Of a DNA stretch of 64,000 nt, positions 26,454-35,164 are shown piece by piece. The notes under the pieces are model-generated. The model was not told the origin of the DNA and made no database searches. It was given only the letters and a program-made list of their open reading frames with translations. The stretch is from Tabrizicola flagellatus (GTDB lineage: Bacteria > Pseudomonadota > Alphaproteobacteria > Rhodobacterales > Rhodobacteraceae): contig NZ_VMDU01000011.1 of NCBI RefSeq assembly GCF_008271465.1, positions 1-64,000 on the forward strand. Reading direction: 5' to 3'. The number at the start of each line of letters is the position of its first letter. The first letter of the stretch is position 1. The translations under genes were made by a program, and so were the position numbers.

Positions 26454-27377
26454 ATGGCCGAAGCCGCCGCCAAGACCGCTCCGAGGCGCTGGAGCCAGAG
26501 GAGCATCGCGCCCTGGCTGTTTCTGGCGCCGGGGCTGATCATGTTCACGATCTACGTGCTCTGGCCCATCGTGGAAAGCGTGACGCTGTCCTTCTACGAC
26601 TGGAACGGGCTTTACGACCGCGACGGCAACTTCACCGGACGCTTCCTCGGCATGGGGAACTACCGGGAGCTGATGACCGACCCGGCCTTCACCGTCAGCC
26701 TTTGGAACAACCTGAAATGGCTGGTCCTGTACATGCTTGCGCTTCCCGCCGGGCTCTTCATCGCGATCTTCCTGAACCAGACGGTCCGGGGCATCCGCAT
26801 CTACAAGTCCCTGTTCTTCTTCCCCTTCGTCATCAGCCAGGTCGTCGTCGGCCTGATCTTCAGCTGGTTCTACGCGCCGAACTTCGGGCTGTTCTACAAG
26901 CTGATCGAATCCATCACCGGACAGGGCGTCGCCGTGCTGGCCGACCCGACCCTGGTGACCTACGGCATCATCGCCGCCGGCCTCTGGCCTCAGATTGCCT
27001 ATGTGATGATCCTCTACCTGACCGGCCTGAACAACGTCGCCCCCGACCAGATCGAGGCGGCACGGCTGGACGGGGCGAAGGGCTGGCGGATGCTGTGGTA
27101 TGTCGTCCTGCCTCAGCTGCGCCCGGCCACCTTCATCGCGGTCATCGTTACGGTGATCGGCGCGCTGCGGTCCTTCGACCTGGTGTCGATCATGACCAAC
27201 GGCGGGCCGTTCGGGTCGTCCCGCGTGCTGTCCTACTACATGTTCGAGATGGCGCTTGGCGAATACGGCTTCCGCATGGGCTATGGCGCGGCCATCGCCG
27301 TCGTCCTTTTCGCCATCATGATGGTCTTCATTTCGGGCTTCATCTGGAAGATGTGGCGCGACGAGAGGGAGCGCTGA
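26454..27377 (+). CDS. Sugar ABC transporter permease 1 (MalF/UgpA-like)
   Basis: A 307-residue inner-membrane permease with six to seven hydrophobic segments. After a short polar N-terminus the first helix reads APWLFLAPGLIMFTIYVLWP. The ATPase coupling EAA loop is EAARLDGAKGWRMLWYVVLP (about residues 203-222), the usual CUT1 sequence. The start ATG at 26454 has GGGGGAGAG just upstream. One base separates its stop from the second permease start. Confidence 0.93.
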   Translation: MAEAAAKTAPRRWSQRSIAPWLFLAPGLIMFTIYVLWPIVESVTLSFYDWNGLYDRDGNFTGRFLGMGNYRELMTDPAFTVSLWNNLKWLVLYMLALPAGLFIAIFLNQTVRGIRIYKSLFFFPFVISQVVVGLIFSWFYAPNFGLFYKLIESITGQGVAVLADPTLVTYGIIAAGLWPQIAYVMILYLTGLNNVAPDQIEAARLDGAKGWRMLWYVVLPQLRPATFIAVIVTVIGALRSFDLVSIMTNGGPFGSSRVLSYYMFEMALGEYGFRMGYGAAIAVVLFAIMMVFISGFIWKMWRDERER

Positions 27378-27378
27378 G

Positions 27379-28224
27379 ATGTTTCCGCGTCCGATCCAGA
27401 AATCCTCGACCGCCGCGCAGTGGATCTACACCATCGCGCTGCCCGTGGCGCTGCTGATCTGGCTCTTCCCGCTGCTTGGCGTGGCGCTGACCTCGGTCCG
27501 CCCGGCCTCGGACCTGGCGCAGGGGAACTACTTCGGGATGCCCTCGGGAATTGCCTGGGAGAATTATAAGTTCATCTTCACCCAGACGCCCATCGGGCAG
27601 TACATGATCAACTCGCTGTGGGTGACGATCCCCACGGTCATCGGCGCGGTCGGCCTGTCGCTGATGACCGGCTTTGCGCTGGCGGTCTACGGGTTCCGGG
27701 CGAACCTGCTGGTGTTCTTCCTGTTCGTCGCGGGCAACTTCGTGCCCTTCCAGATCCTGATGGTCCCGGTCCGCGACATGACACTGAACCTCGGCATGTA
27801 TGACACATGGTATGGCCTGGCGCTGTTCCACATCGCCTTCCAGACCGGGTTCTGCACGCTGTTCATGCGCAACTTCATCAAGGCCCTGCCCTTCGAGCTG
27901 ATCGAGGCTGCCCGGGTGGAAGGCGTCAGCGAGTGGCGCATCTTCGCCTACATCGTGCTGCCCCTGATGCGCCCGGCCATCGCGGCGCTGTCGGTACTGG
28001 TCTTTACCTTCATCTGGAACGACTTCTTCTGGGCCACCGTGCTGACACAGGGCGTCGACAGCCAGCCGATCACCGCCGGCCTGTCCAGCCTCAACGGCCA
28101 GTGGATCGCCCAGTGGCATCTGGTCAGTGCCGGATCCATCCTTGCCGCCCTGCCACCGGTCGTGATGTTCTTCCTGATGCAGAAGCACTTCATCGCCGGT
28201 CTGACCCTTGGGGCGGTGAAATGA
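27379..28224 (+). CDS. Sugar ABC transporter permease 2 (MalG/UgpE-like)
   Basis: A 281-residue partner permease with six hydrophobic segments. The coupling loop is EAARVEGVSEWRIFAYIVLP (about residues 175-194), followed by the family-typical FTFIWNDFFWATVL. It pairs with the upstream permease and the ATPase encoded on the other strand at 23183. After it, 57 bases with no gene lead to the SDR dehydrogenase. Confidence 0.93.
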   Translation: MFPRPIQKSSTAAQWIYTIALPVALLIWLFPLLGVALTSVRPASDLAQGNYFGMPSGIAWENYKFIFTQTPIGQYMINSLWVTIPTVIGAVGLSLMTGFALAVYGFRANLLVFFLFVAGNFVPFQILMVPVRDMTLNLGMYDTWYGLALFHIAFQTGFCTLFMRNFIKALPFELIEAARVEGVSEWRIFAYIVLPLMRPAIAALSVLVFTFIWNDFFWATVLTQGVDSQPITAGLSSLNGQWIAQWHLVSAGSILAALPPVVMFFLMQKHFIAGLTLGAVK

Positions 28225-28281
28225 CGGTCGGGACGTGCGGCGGGAACAAGCCGCTGGAAGCATGAGGACAGGACCAGCGCG

Positions 28282-29037
28282 ATGATCTTCGAGGATCTGA
28301 AGGGTCAATCCGTTTTCATCACCGGGGGCGGCGCAGGCATCGGCGCGGCGCTGACCGAGGCCTTCCTGCGCCAGGGGGCGAAGGTCGCCTTCTGCCAGCG
28401 GTCCGACGCCACGGCCTTCTGCGACCGGATGGAGGCCGCCACCGGCAACCGCCCGCTGTTCCTGCCCTGCGACATCTCGCTGACCGACCAGTTGCAGCTG
28501 ACGCTGGACACCGCCGCCAAGGCGCATGGGCCGATAACGGTCCTGGTCAACAACGCGGCGAACGATACGCGGCACGAGACGCTGAAGACCGACCAGGCCT
28601 TCTGGGACTGGTCGATGGCGGTGAACCTGCGGTCCTATTTCTTCGCCTGCCAGCAGGTCATCCCCGGCATGAAGGCCGCGGGCGGGGGGTCGATCATCAA
28701 CTTCTCCTCGATCAGCTTCATGATGGCCGACACGGGCTATGCCGCCTACATCACCGCCAATGCCGGGATCGTCGGCCTTACCCGGACGCTCGCGCGCGAG
28801 TTCGGGCCGGACCGTATCCGCGTCAACGCCATCGCCCCCGGCTGGGTGCTGACCGAGCGGCAGAAGGAGCTATGGGTCACGCCCGAGGCCCTGTCGGCCC
28901 ACCTGGCCCGCCAGTGCCTGCCCGACCCGATCCAGCCCGAGGACATGGCGGGGACCGTGCTGTTCCTGGCCTCGAACGCCTCGCGCATGATGACCTCGCA
29001 GACCCTGATCCTGGACGGAGGCTATATCTCCTCATGA
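28282..29037 (+). CDS. SDR-family dehydrogenase, probable galactose 1-dehydrogenase, with Lys-to-Asn at the catalytic site
   Basis: A 251-residue short-chain dehydrogenase. The NAD(P)-binding motif is TGGGAGIGAAL (residues 14-24), the NNA motif is at 90-92, and the classical catalytic set aligns as N115 (AVNLRSYFF), S143 (NFSSIS) and Y156. The position four after Tyr, normally Lys, is N160 (YITAN; codon AAT). The Ser-Tyr spacing of 13 is standard, so the alignment is secure. By context (transporter, lactonase, dgoK, dgoA, beta-galactosidase) it should oxidise galactose to galactonolactone. The missing Lys raises doubt about activity or mechanism. It overlaps dgoK by four bases. Confidence 0.85.
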   Translation: MIFEDLKGQSVFITGGGAGIGAALTEAFLRQGAKVAFCQRSDATAFCDRMEAATGNRPLFLPCDISLTDQLQLTLDTAAKAHGPITVLVNNAANDTRHETLKTDQAFWDWSMAVNLRSYFFACQQVIPGMKAAGGGSIINFSSISFMMADTGYAAYITANAGIVGLTRTLAREFGPDRIRVNAIAPGWVLTERQKELWVTPEALSAHLARQCLPDPIQPEDMAGTVLFLASNASRMMTSQTLILDGGYISS

Positions 29038-29942
29038 CCGCCCTCTCTCCCGCCTGGATCGCAGTGGACTGGGGCACCTCGAACCTGCGCGCCTTCGCGA
29101 TGGGCGCGCATGGCCGGGTGCTGGCCGAGGCCAGTTCGGACGAGGGAATGGGCAAGCTGAGCCGCGAGGGGTTCGAGCCGGCGCTTCTGCGGCTGATCGG
29201 GGCCTGGCTGGACGACCGGCCCCCGGTGGTGGCCTGCGGCATGGTGGGCAGCCGGCAGGGCTGGTGCGAGGCACCCTATCGCGCGGTGCCCTGCACGCCG
29301 CTGGACCATGCGGCACTGGTCAAGGCTCCGACGACCGATCCGCGCCTGACGGTCTGGATCGCGCCGGGGCTGAAACAGGCGCAACCCGCCGACGTGATGC
29401 GCGGCGAGGAGACGCAGATCGCCGGCGCCTTGCGGCTGATGCCGGGCTATGACGGGGTGATCTGCCTGCCCGGCACCCATTCGAAATGGGTCCATGTCAG
29501 CGCGGGCGAGGTGGTCAGCTTCCAGACCTGCATGACCGGGGAACTGTTCGCGCTGCTGTCCGGCGCCTCGGTCCTGCGCCACGGCATGCAGACCGAGGGC
29601 TGGGACGACGCGGCCTTCGACTCTGCCGTGTCCGAGGCGATCTCGCGTCCCGAGCGGATTGCCGCACGATTGTTCACGATCCGCGCCGAGGGCCTGATCG
29701 CGGGGCTGGCGCCGGATGCCGCGCGGTCCCGGCTGTCGGGTCTTCTGATCGCCACCGAGCTTGCCGCCGCCCGGCCCTACTGGCTGGGCCAGCGGGTGAC
29801 GCTGGTCGGGGCCGAACGCATCTCCATGGCCTATGCCCGCGCGCTGGCCGCGCAGGGCGTAGAGGCGAAGCGGCTGTCCGCAACCGACTGCACGCTGGCA
29901 GGCCTTTCGCTGCTGGCGCCCGAAAAGGTATCCGACCGATGA
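29034..29942 (+). CDS. dgoK: 2-dehydro-3-deoxygalactonokinase
   Basis: A 302-residue sugar-acid kinase that phosphorylates 2-keto-3-deoxygalactonate at C6. The N-terminal phosphate loop is [17 protein letters not shown] (about residues 8-24). Further family segments are [27 protein letters not shown] and [12 protein letters not shown], with [13 protein letters not shown] after it. Start and stop both overlap the neighbours by four bases (ATGA), so translation is coupled with the SDR gene before it and dgoA after it. Confidence 0.93.
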   Translation: MTALSPAWIAVDWGTSNLRAFAMGAHGRVLAEASSDEGMGKLSREGFEPALLRLIGAWLDDRPPVVACGMVGSRQGWCEAPYRAVPCTPLDHAALVKAPTTDPRLTVWIAPGLKQAQPADVMRGEETQIAGALRLMPGYDGVICLPGTHSKWVHVSAGEVVSFQTCMTGELFALLSGASVLRHGMQTEGWDDAAFDSAVSEAISRPERIAARLFTIRAEGLIAGLAPDAARSRLSGLLIATELAAARPYWLGQRVTLVGAERISMAYARALAAQGVEAKRLSATDCTLAGLSLLAPEKVSDR

Positions 29943-30544
29943 GCCACCGAAACCTGATTGCCATCCTGCGCGGGATCACCCCGGAAGAGGCCGCCGCGGC
30001 CGCACGCGCCCTGGTGGCCGCCGGGATCACCAGGATCGAGGTGCCGCTGAACTCGCCCGACCCCTTCGCCTCGATCGCCGCCATGGCAGCGGCGGTGCCG
30101 GGGGCCGAGATCGGCGCCGGCACGGTGCTGACGGTCGCCGAGGTCGCCCGGGTCAGGGCGGCGGGCGGGACGCTGGTCGTCTCGCCGAACTGCGACCCCG
30201 AGGTGATCGCCGCCACCCGCGCCGCCGGCATGGCCAGCTGGCCGGGCGTGATGACGCCAACCGAATGTTTCGCCGCGATCAGGGCGGGGGCGACGGGGCT
30301 GAAGCTGTTCCCCGGCAGCCTGATCGGCCCCGAGGGGCTGAAGGCGCTGCGGGCGGTGCTGCCGAAGGGACTGCCGGTCTATGCCGTGGGCGGGGCCGGT
30401 CCCGCGAACTTCGCCGACTGGGCCAGGGCCGGGGCGGACGGTTTCGGCATCGGCACCGCGCTTTACACGCCGGGCCTGGCTCTGGACGAAATCGCCACGC
30501 GGGCCGCGCGGATCGTGGCCGCCTATGACGAGGTCTTCCGATGA
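29939..30544 (+). CDS. dgoA: 2-dehydro-3-deoxy-6-phosphogalactonate aldolase
   Basis: A 201-residue class I aldolase of the KDPG/KDPGal family that splits 2-keto-3-deoxy-6-phosphogalactonate into pyruvate and glyceraldehyde-3-phosphate. The catalytic Glu is E34 in RIEVPLNSP and the Schiff-base Lys is K122 in [29 protein letters not shown] and [15 protein letters not shown] complete the family pattern. The RIEVPLNSP wording, rather than the KDPG type, supports the galactonate assignment. It overlaps both neighbours by four bases. Confidence 0.94.
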   Translation: MSHRNLIAILRGITPEEAAAAARALVAAGITRIEVPLNSPDPFASIAAMAAAVPGAEIGAGTVLTVAEVARVRAAGGTLVVSPNCDPEVIAATRAAGMASWPGVMTPTECFAAIRAGATGLKLFPGSLIGPEGLKALRAVLPKGLPVYAVGGAGPANFADWARAGADGFGIGTALYTPGLALDEIATRAARIVAAYDEVFR

Positions 30545-31377
30545 TCTTCGACGCCCGCCCCTGCGAACTGGGCGAAGGCGCCTTCTGGCACCCGGTTCAT
30601 GAACGCCTGTTCTGGTTCGACATCCTGAACCGGACCTTGCACAGTCAGGAACAGTCCTGGACCTTTCCGCACATGGTCTCGGCCGCGGGCTGGCTGGATG
30701 CCGGGCATCTCGTGATCGCCTCGGAGATCGGGTTGTTGCGCTTCGATCTCGTCAGCGGCCGACACGAGGTGCTGGTCCATGCCGGCAGCCCCGCCACACG
30801 ATCTAACGATGGCCGCGCCGACAGGCAGGGGGGCTTCTGGTTAGGGCTTATGGGCAAACGGGCAGAGCCGGGCGCAGGCTCGATCTGGCGCTGGCACCGG
30901 GGCGAGCTGCGGCGGCTGTTCGACGGCATCACCATTCCGAACGCGATCTGTTTCACCCCGGACGGACGCGCGGCGCATTTCGCCGACACGGCGAAAGGCC
31001 AGGTGATGAAGGTGGCTCTGGATGTCGGGGGCTGGCCGGTCGGAAAGCCGGAGGTCTGGCTGGACCTCGCGCCTGAGGGGCTGAACCCGGACGGGGCTGT
31101 CATCGATAGCGAAGGACTGTTCTGGAATGCGCAATGGGGCGCGGGCCGCGTTGCCGCATATGCGCCCGACGGTGGTTTCGTGCGCGCGGTGGAAACACCT
31201 GGAGCGCCGCAATCCTCGTGCCCGGCGTTCGGCGGCGCCGACATGAAAATCCTTTTCGTCACGACCGCGCTCGAGCACATGGACGAGGCCGCCCGCAAGG
31301 CGCATCCCGCCTCGGGCCAGGTCTTTGCCTTTCCCGGCATCGCCCGGGGCCTTCCCGAACCTCAGGTCCTGTCATGA
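30541..31377 (+). CDS. SMP-30/gluconolactonase-family lactonase, probably galactonolactonase
   Basis: A 278-residue six-bladed beta-propeller lactonase. The metal ligand Glu sits in [19 protein letters not shown] near the N-terminus, and the later ligands lie in [19 protein letters not shown] (Asn) and [20 protein letters not shown] (Asp). These enzymes hydrolyse sugar-acid lactones with a divalent cation. In this operon it would open the galactonolactone made by the SDR enzyme. It is coupled by four-base overlaps to dgoA and to the beta-galactosidase gene. Confidence 0.9.
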   Translation: MIFDARPCELGEGAFWHPVHERLFWFDILNRTLHSQEQSWTFPHMVSAAGWLDAGHLVIASEIGLLRFDLVSGRHEVLVHAGSPATRSNDGRADRQGGFWLGLMGKRAEPGAGSIWRWHRGELRRLFDGITIPNAICFTPDGRAAHFADTAKGQVMKVALDVGGWPVGKPEVWLDLAPEGLNPDGAVIDSEGLFWNAQWGAGRVAAYAPDGGFVRAVETPGAPQSSCPAFGGADMKILFVTTALEHMDEAARKAHPASGQVFAFPGIARGLPEPQVLS

Positions 31378-33275
31378 AACGCACGCTTGGAGTCTGCTAC
31401 TATCCCGAACACTGGCCGGAAGGGAAATGGGCCGAGGATGCCGACCGCATGGCGGCGCTTGGCCTGACCTGGGTCCGCATCGGCGAATTCGCCTGGTCGC
31501 GGATGGAGCCCGAGCCCGGCCGGCATGACTGGGCCTGGCTGGACCGCGCGATCGCGACGCTGGGCGCGCGGGGGCTGAAGGTCGTGCTGGGAACGCCCAC
31601 CGCCACCCCGCCGCGCTGGATGCTGGACCGCCATCCCGACATGCTGGCCGTGGACAAGGACGGCCGGCCGCGCGGCTTCGGCTCGCGCCGGCATTACTGT
31701 TTCTCGCATCAGGGCTATCGCGCGGAATGTGCGAGGATCGTTTCTGCCCTGGCCGAGCGGTATGGCAAGAACCCCCATGTCGCGGCCTGGCAGACCGACA
31801 ACGAATATGCCTGCCATGCCACGACCCTCAGCTATTCCGAAGCCGCGAGATCCGCCTTCCAGGACTGGCTGGCGCAGAAATATCAGTCGCCGGATGCGCT
31901 CAACCGGGCCTGGGGCAACGTGTTCTGGTCGATGGAATACCGCGACTTCCGCGAGATCGGCCTGCCGAACCTGACCGTCACCGAGCCGAACCCGAGCCAT
32001 GTGATGGATTTCCGCCGCTTTTCCAGCGATCAGGTGGCCAGCTTCAACCGGCTTCAGGTCGAGATCATCCGCAGACACTCGGATGCCCCCATCGCGCACA
32101 ACTTCATGGGTGCGGTGACAGAGTTCGACCATTTCAAGGTGGGCGCGGACCTCGATATCGCCAGCTGGGACAGCTATCCGCTGGGCTACCTGGCCGACCG
32201 GATACCGGCAGAGCCCGAACACAAGCGGCGCTTCGTCCGGCAAGGCGACCCGGATTTCCAGGCTTTCCATCACGACCTCTACCGTGCCGTGGGCCGGGGG
32301 CGCTGGTGGATCATGGAACAGCAGCCGGGCCCGGTGAACTGGGCCCCCTACAACCCCGATCCCTTGCCCGGCATGGCGCGGCTCTGGGCCTGGGAGGCCT
32401 TTGCCCATGGCGCGGAAGCGGTCTGCTATTTCCGCTGGCGCCAGGCCCCCTTTGCGCAGGAACAGATGCACGCGGGCCTGCTGCGCCCCGACAGCGCCCC
32501 GGCGCAAGCCTTCGGCGAGGCGGGGCAGGTCGCGCGAGAACTGGCGGCGATGCCCGAGGCCGGGACGGGACGCGCCGATGTGGCGCTGATCTTCGACTAT
32601 GCGTCCGACTGGGCCTGGGAGACCCAGCCGCAGGGGCGCAGCTTCAGCTACTTCTGGCTGGTGTTCCACCTCTACAAGGGGTTGCGGCGGCTGGGGCTTA
32701 ACGTGGACATCCTGCCGCCCGACACCGCCGACCTGTCGGGCTACCGGCTGGTGCTGGCGCCGGGGCTGTTCAGCCTGTCCGAGCCGCTGAAGGCCGCGAT
32801 CGCGGGCTTCGCGGGCACGGCGATCCTCGGACCGCGGACCAATTCCCGGACGCCCGACTTCGCGATCCCCGTGCCGCTGCCGCCCGCCCTTCCGGGGCTG
32901 GACGCCGTGGTCGCGCGGGTGGAAAGCCTGCCGCCCGACGTTCCCGTGCCGCTGGCGCAGGGCGGGGCGCTGGTGAACTGGCGGGAGAAGCTGGAAGGCT
33001 CGGCCGAGGTGGTCGAGGCGGCCGAGGACGGCTGGCCGGCGCTGGTCGCCGCTGGCCGGTTGCACTATCTGGCCGGCTGGCCGGACGAGGCGGCACTGAA
33101 CCGGATCCTGATGCGCGCCTGCGCGGCCGAGGGGATCGAGACCGATCCCCTGCCCGAGGGACTGCGCCGTCGCGATACCGCGACGCACCGGTTCCTGTTC
33201 AACTACAACCCGGTGCCGGTGGACTGGGGCGGGGTGACGATCCCTCCGGCCGGAGTGCACTGGGTCGGACGATGA
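31374..33275 (+). CDS. Beta-galactosidase, glycoside hydrolase family 42
   Basis: A 633-residue cytoplasmic beta-galactosidase. No signal peptide is present ([20 protein letters not shown]). The acid/base Glu is E144 in WQTDNEYACH, and the nucleophile is E315 in WWIMEQQPGPVNW, with a trimerisation domain (VALIFDYASDWAWE) after it and a small C-terminal beta domain. Length is near the family norm. The four-base overlap with the lactonase gene makes it the last gene of the operon; a strong hairpin follows. It supplies galactose for the oxidative route upstream. Confidence 0.95.
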   Translation: MKRTLGVCYYPEHWPEGKWAEDADRMAALGLTWVRIGEFAWSRMEPEPGRHDWAWLDRAIATLGARGLKVVLGTPTATPPRWMLDRHPDMLAVDKDGRPRGFGSRRHYCFSHQGYRAECARIVSALAERYGKNPHVAAWQTDNEYACHATTLSYSEAARSAFQDWLAQKYQSPDALNRAWGNVFWSMEYRDFREIGLPNLTVTEPNPSHVMDFRRFSSDQVASFNRLQVEIIRRHSDAPIAHNFMGAVTEFDHFKVGADLDIASWDSYPLGYLADRIPAEPEHKRRFVRQGDPDFQAFHHDLYRAVGRGRWWIMEQQPGPVNWAPYNPDPLPGMARLWAWEAFAHGAEAVCYFRWRQAPFAQEQMHAGLLRPDSAPAQAFGEAGQVARELAAMPEAGTGRADVALIFDYASDWAWETQPQGRSFSYFWLVFHLYKGLRRLGLNVDILPPDTADLSGYRLVLAPGLFSLSEPLKAAIAGFAGTAILGPRTNSRTPDFAIPVPLPPALPGLDAVVARVESLPPDVPVPLAQGGALVNWREKLEGSAEVVEAAEDGWPALVAAGRLHYLAGWPDEAALNRILMRACAAEGIETDPLPEGLRRRDTATHRFLFNYNPVPVDWGGVTIPPAGVHWVGR

Positions 33276-33281
33276 GGGAAG

Positions 33282-33312
33282 CCCCAGGATTTTTCGACGA
33301 AAAATCCTGGGG
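33282..33312. terminator. Bidirectional terminator between the galactoside operon and the GH13 gene
   Basis: A perfect 13-bp stem, CCCCAGGATTTTT paired with AAAAATCCTGGGG, around a five-base loop CGACG. Because the inner stem is A/T, each direction ends in a stretch of A/T pairs after G/C pairs, so it can serve both converging genes. A similar element is at 51896. Confidence 0.75.
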
Positions 33313-33318
33313 TTGCGC

Positions 33319-34929
33319 CTAGTCCTGGATCGAGATTTCGCCGGCGACCGGCAGGAAGGCCGCGCCGTTCGGGCCTAGCGTCAGGCGGTCGCCTTGCAGG
33401 ACCGCATGCAGCGAGGGGCCGGTCGGCGCGGCGGTGCCCGCAACCGTCAGCGACCGCGCCACGGGCGAGAGGTTGAACAGGCAGAGCAGCGCGCCCTCGC
33501 CTTCGCCCCGGACGAAGCCCAGCACCGGCTCGTGCAGGTCGAGAAAGCGGGTGCCGCCCGCGCGCAGGGCAAGCGAGCCCTTCCGGAAGGCCAGCGCCGC
33601 CCGGTAGTGTTCCAGCACCGAGCCCTGCGCGCCATCCTGTCCCGCGACATGGCGGGCGGCCTGTTCGGCCTTGACCGGCAGCCAGGGCTTGCCCGTGGTA
33701 AAGCCCGCATTGGGCGAGGCGTCCCAGACCATCGGCGTGCGGGTGTTGTCGCGGCCCAGAGGCTCGGGCCAGAAGGCGATGCCCTGGGGGTCGGTCAGTT
33801 CCTCGAAATCGAGCGGTGTGTCGGTCTGGCCCAGTTCCTCGCCCTGCCAGAGGCAGATCGAGCCCTCGAAGGACAGGAGGAGCGAGGCCGCCTGTTTCGC
33901 CAGATCCTCGGTCGAGGCGGCATTCTTCGCCCAGCGCGTCGCGTGGCGCACCACGTCGTGGTTGGAGAAGGCCCACATCGGCCAGCCCTCGGGTGCGCCC
34001 TTGAAGAAGCCTTCCAGCCGGTCGCGGAAGAATCCGGCCGAGAAGTCGTAGCCCATCATCTCGAAGGAATAGCACTGATGCAGGCGGCCGGGAGCGGTGT
34101 ATTCGCCCATCATGCGGATCGCGTGGTGGCTTTCGCCCATCTCGCCCACCGAGGCCGCGCCGTATTCGTCGAGCAGTCTGCGGATGCGTTCCATCCAGAG
34201 CAGGTTCTCGGGCTGGTTCTTCGAGAACAGGTGATACTGCATGAAATAGGGGTTGCCTTCGGGTTCGGCCTTGACCCGGTAGTCGGCGGCGTCGTCCCGC
34301 AGGAGGGGGTCGTGGAAGAAGTAGTTCACCGTGTCGAAGCGGAAGCCGTCCACCCCGCGGTCGAGCCAGAAGCGCATGGCTGAAATCGCCCAGTCCTGCA
34401 CTTCGGGGTTGTGGTAGTTCAGGTCGGGCTGCGAGGCGAGGAAGTTGTGCAGGTAGTACTGCTTGCGCCGCGCATCCCATTGCCAGGCGGAGCCGCCGAA
34501 GACCGAAAGCCAGTTGCAGGGCGGGGTGCCGTCGTGGCGGGGATCGGCCCAGACATACCAGTCGGCCTTCGGGTTCACCCGGTCCTTGCGGCTTTCGGCG
34601 AAGAAGGGGTGCTGGTCCGAGGTGTGGCTGAGCACCTGGTCGATGATGACCTTGAGCCCAAGGTCATGCGCCCGCGCGATCAGGGCGTCGAAATCGGCGA
34701 GCGTCCCGAAGACCGGGTCCACGTCGCAATAGTCGCTGACATCATAGCCCATATCCTTCATCGGGCTCTTGAAGAAGGGCGAGAGCCAGACGGCATCGAC
34801 CCCAAGCGCGGCCAGATGGTCGAGCCGGCGGGTGATGCCCGGCAGGTCGCCCACGCCGTCGCCGTTCGTGTCCTGGAAGGACCGGGGATAGACCTGGTAG
34901 GTCACGGCGCCACGCCACCAATCGCTCAT
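33319..34929 (-). CDS. Alpha-glucosidase, glycoside hydrolase family 13
   Basis: A 536-residue cytoplasmic GH13 enzyme of the oligo-1,6-glucosidase/alpha-glucosidase group. It starts MSDWWRGAVTYQVYPRSFQD, with the calcium/loop segment DTNGDGVGDLPGI. The four conserved regions are visible: VIIDQVLSHTSDQH, GFRFDTVNYF with nucleophile D199, VGEMGES with acid/base E263, and FSNHDVVRH with D325. It probably splits maltose- or sucrose-like oligosaccharides. It is transcribed towards the beta-galactosidase and diverges from an MFS gene; no alpha-glucoside transporter is next to it apart from that MFS candidate. Confidence 0.93.
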   Translation of the reverse strand: MSDWWRGAVTYQVYPRSFQDTNGDGVGDLPGITRRLDHLAALGVDAVWLSPFFKSPMKDMGYDVSDYCDVDPVFGTLADFDALIARAHDLGLKVIIDQVLSHTSDQHPFFAESRKDRVNPKADWYVWADPRHDGTPPCNWLSVFGGSAWQWDARRKQYYLHNFLASQPDLNYHNPEVQDWAISAMRFWLDRGVDGFRFDTVNYFFHDPLLRDDAADYRVKAEPEGNPYFMQYHLFSKNQPENLLWMERIRRLLDEYGAASVGEMGESHHAIRMMGEYTAPGRLHQCYSFEMMGYDFSAGFFRDRLEGFFKGAPEGWPMWAFSNHDVVRHATRWAKNAASTEDLAKQAASLLLSFEGSICLWQGEELGQTDTPLDFEELTDPQGIAFWPEPLGRDNTRTPMVWDASPNAGFTTGKPWLPVKAEQAARHVAGQDGAQGSVLEHYRAALAFRKGSLALRAGGTRFLDLHEPVLGFVRGEGEGALLCLFNLSPVARSLTVAGTAAPTGPSLHAVLQGDRLTLGPNGAAFLPVAGEISIQD

Positions 34930-35091
34930 CCCCGCCTCCTTGCTGGACCGTTCCGGCCCTTATCTCCGGCCCGGTGCGGGCAAAAGCCCAAAGCGATTTC
35001 GCCGGCACCGTCCATACGATAATCCGCAGATTTGCGGCAGCCGCGCAACGGAAAGCTGCGAAGGGGATCAGTGCGCGGACGGGCGGGCTGT

Positions 35092-35112
35092 AACGGTGAC
35101 AATATCGCCGTT
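35092..35112. promoter_or_regulatory. Candidate operator palindrome upstream of the MFS gene
   Basis: AACGGTGA-N5-TCGCCGTT, an 8-5-8 inverted repeat with one mismatch, in the 235-base divergent region between the GH13 gene and the MFS gene. No regulator is adjacent. The rest of this gap shows no gene. Confidence 0.3.
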
Positions 35113-35164
35113 GACCCCGGAAGGAGCGGGGCGCAGGGTGCCCGCCGGAACCGGAGCGCGCGCC

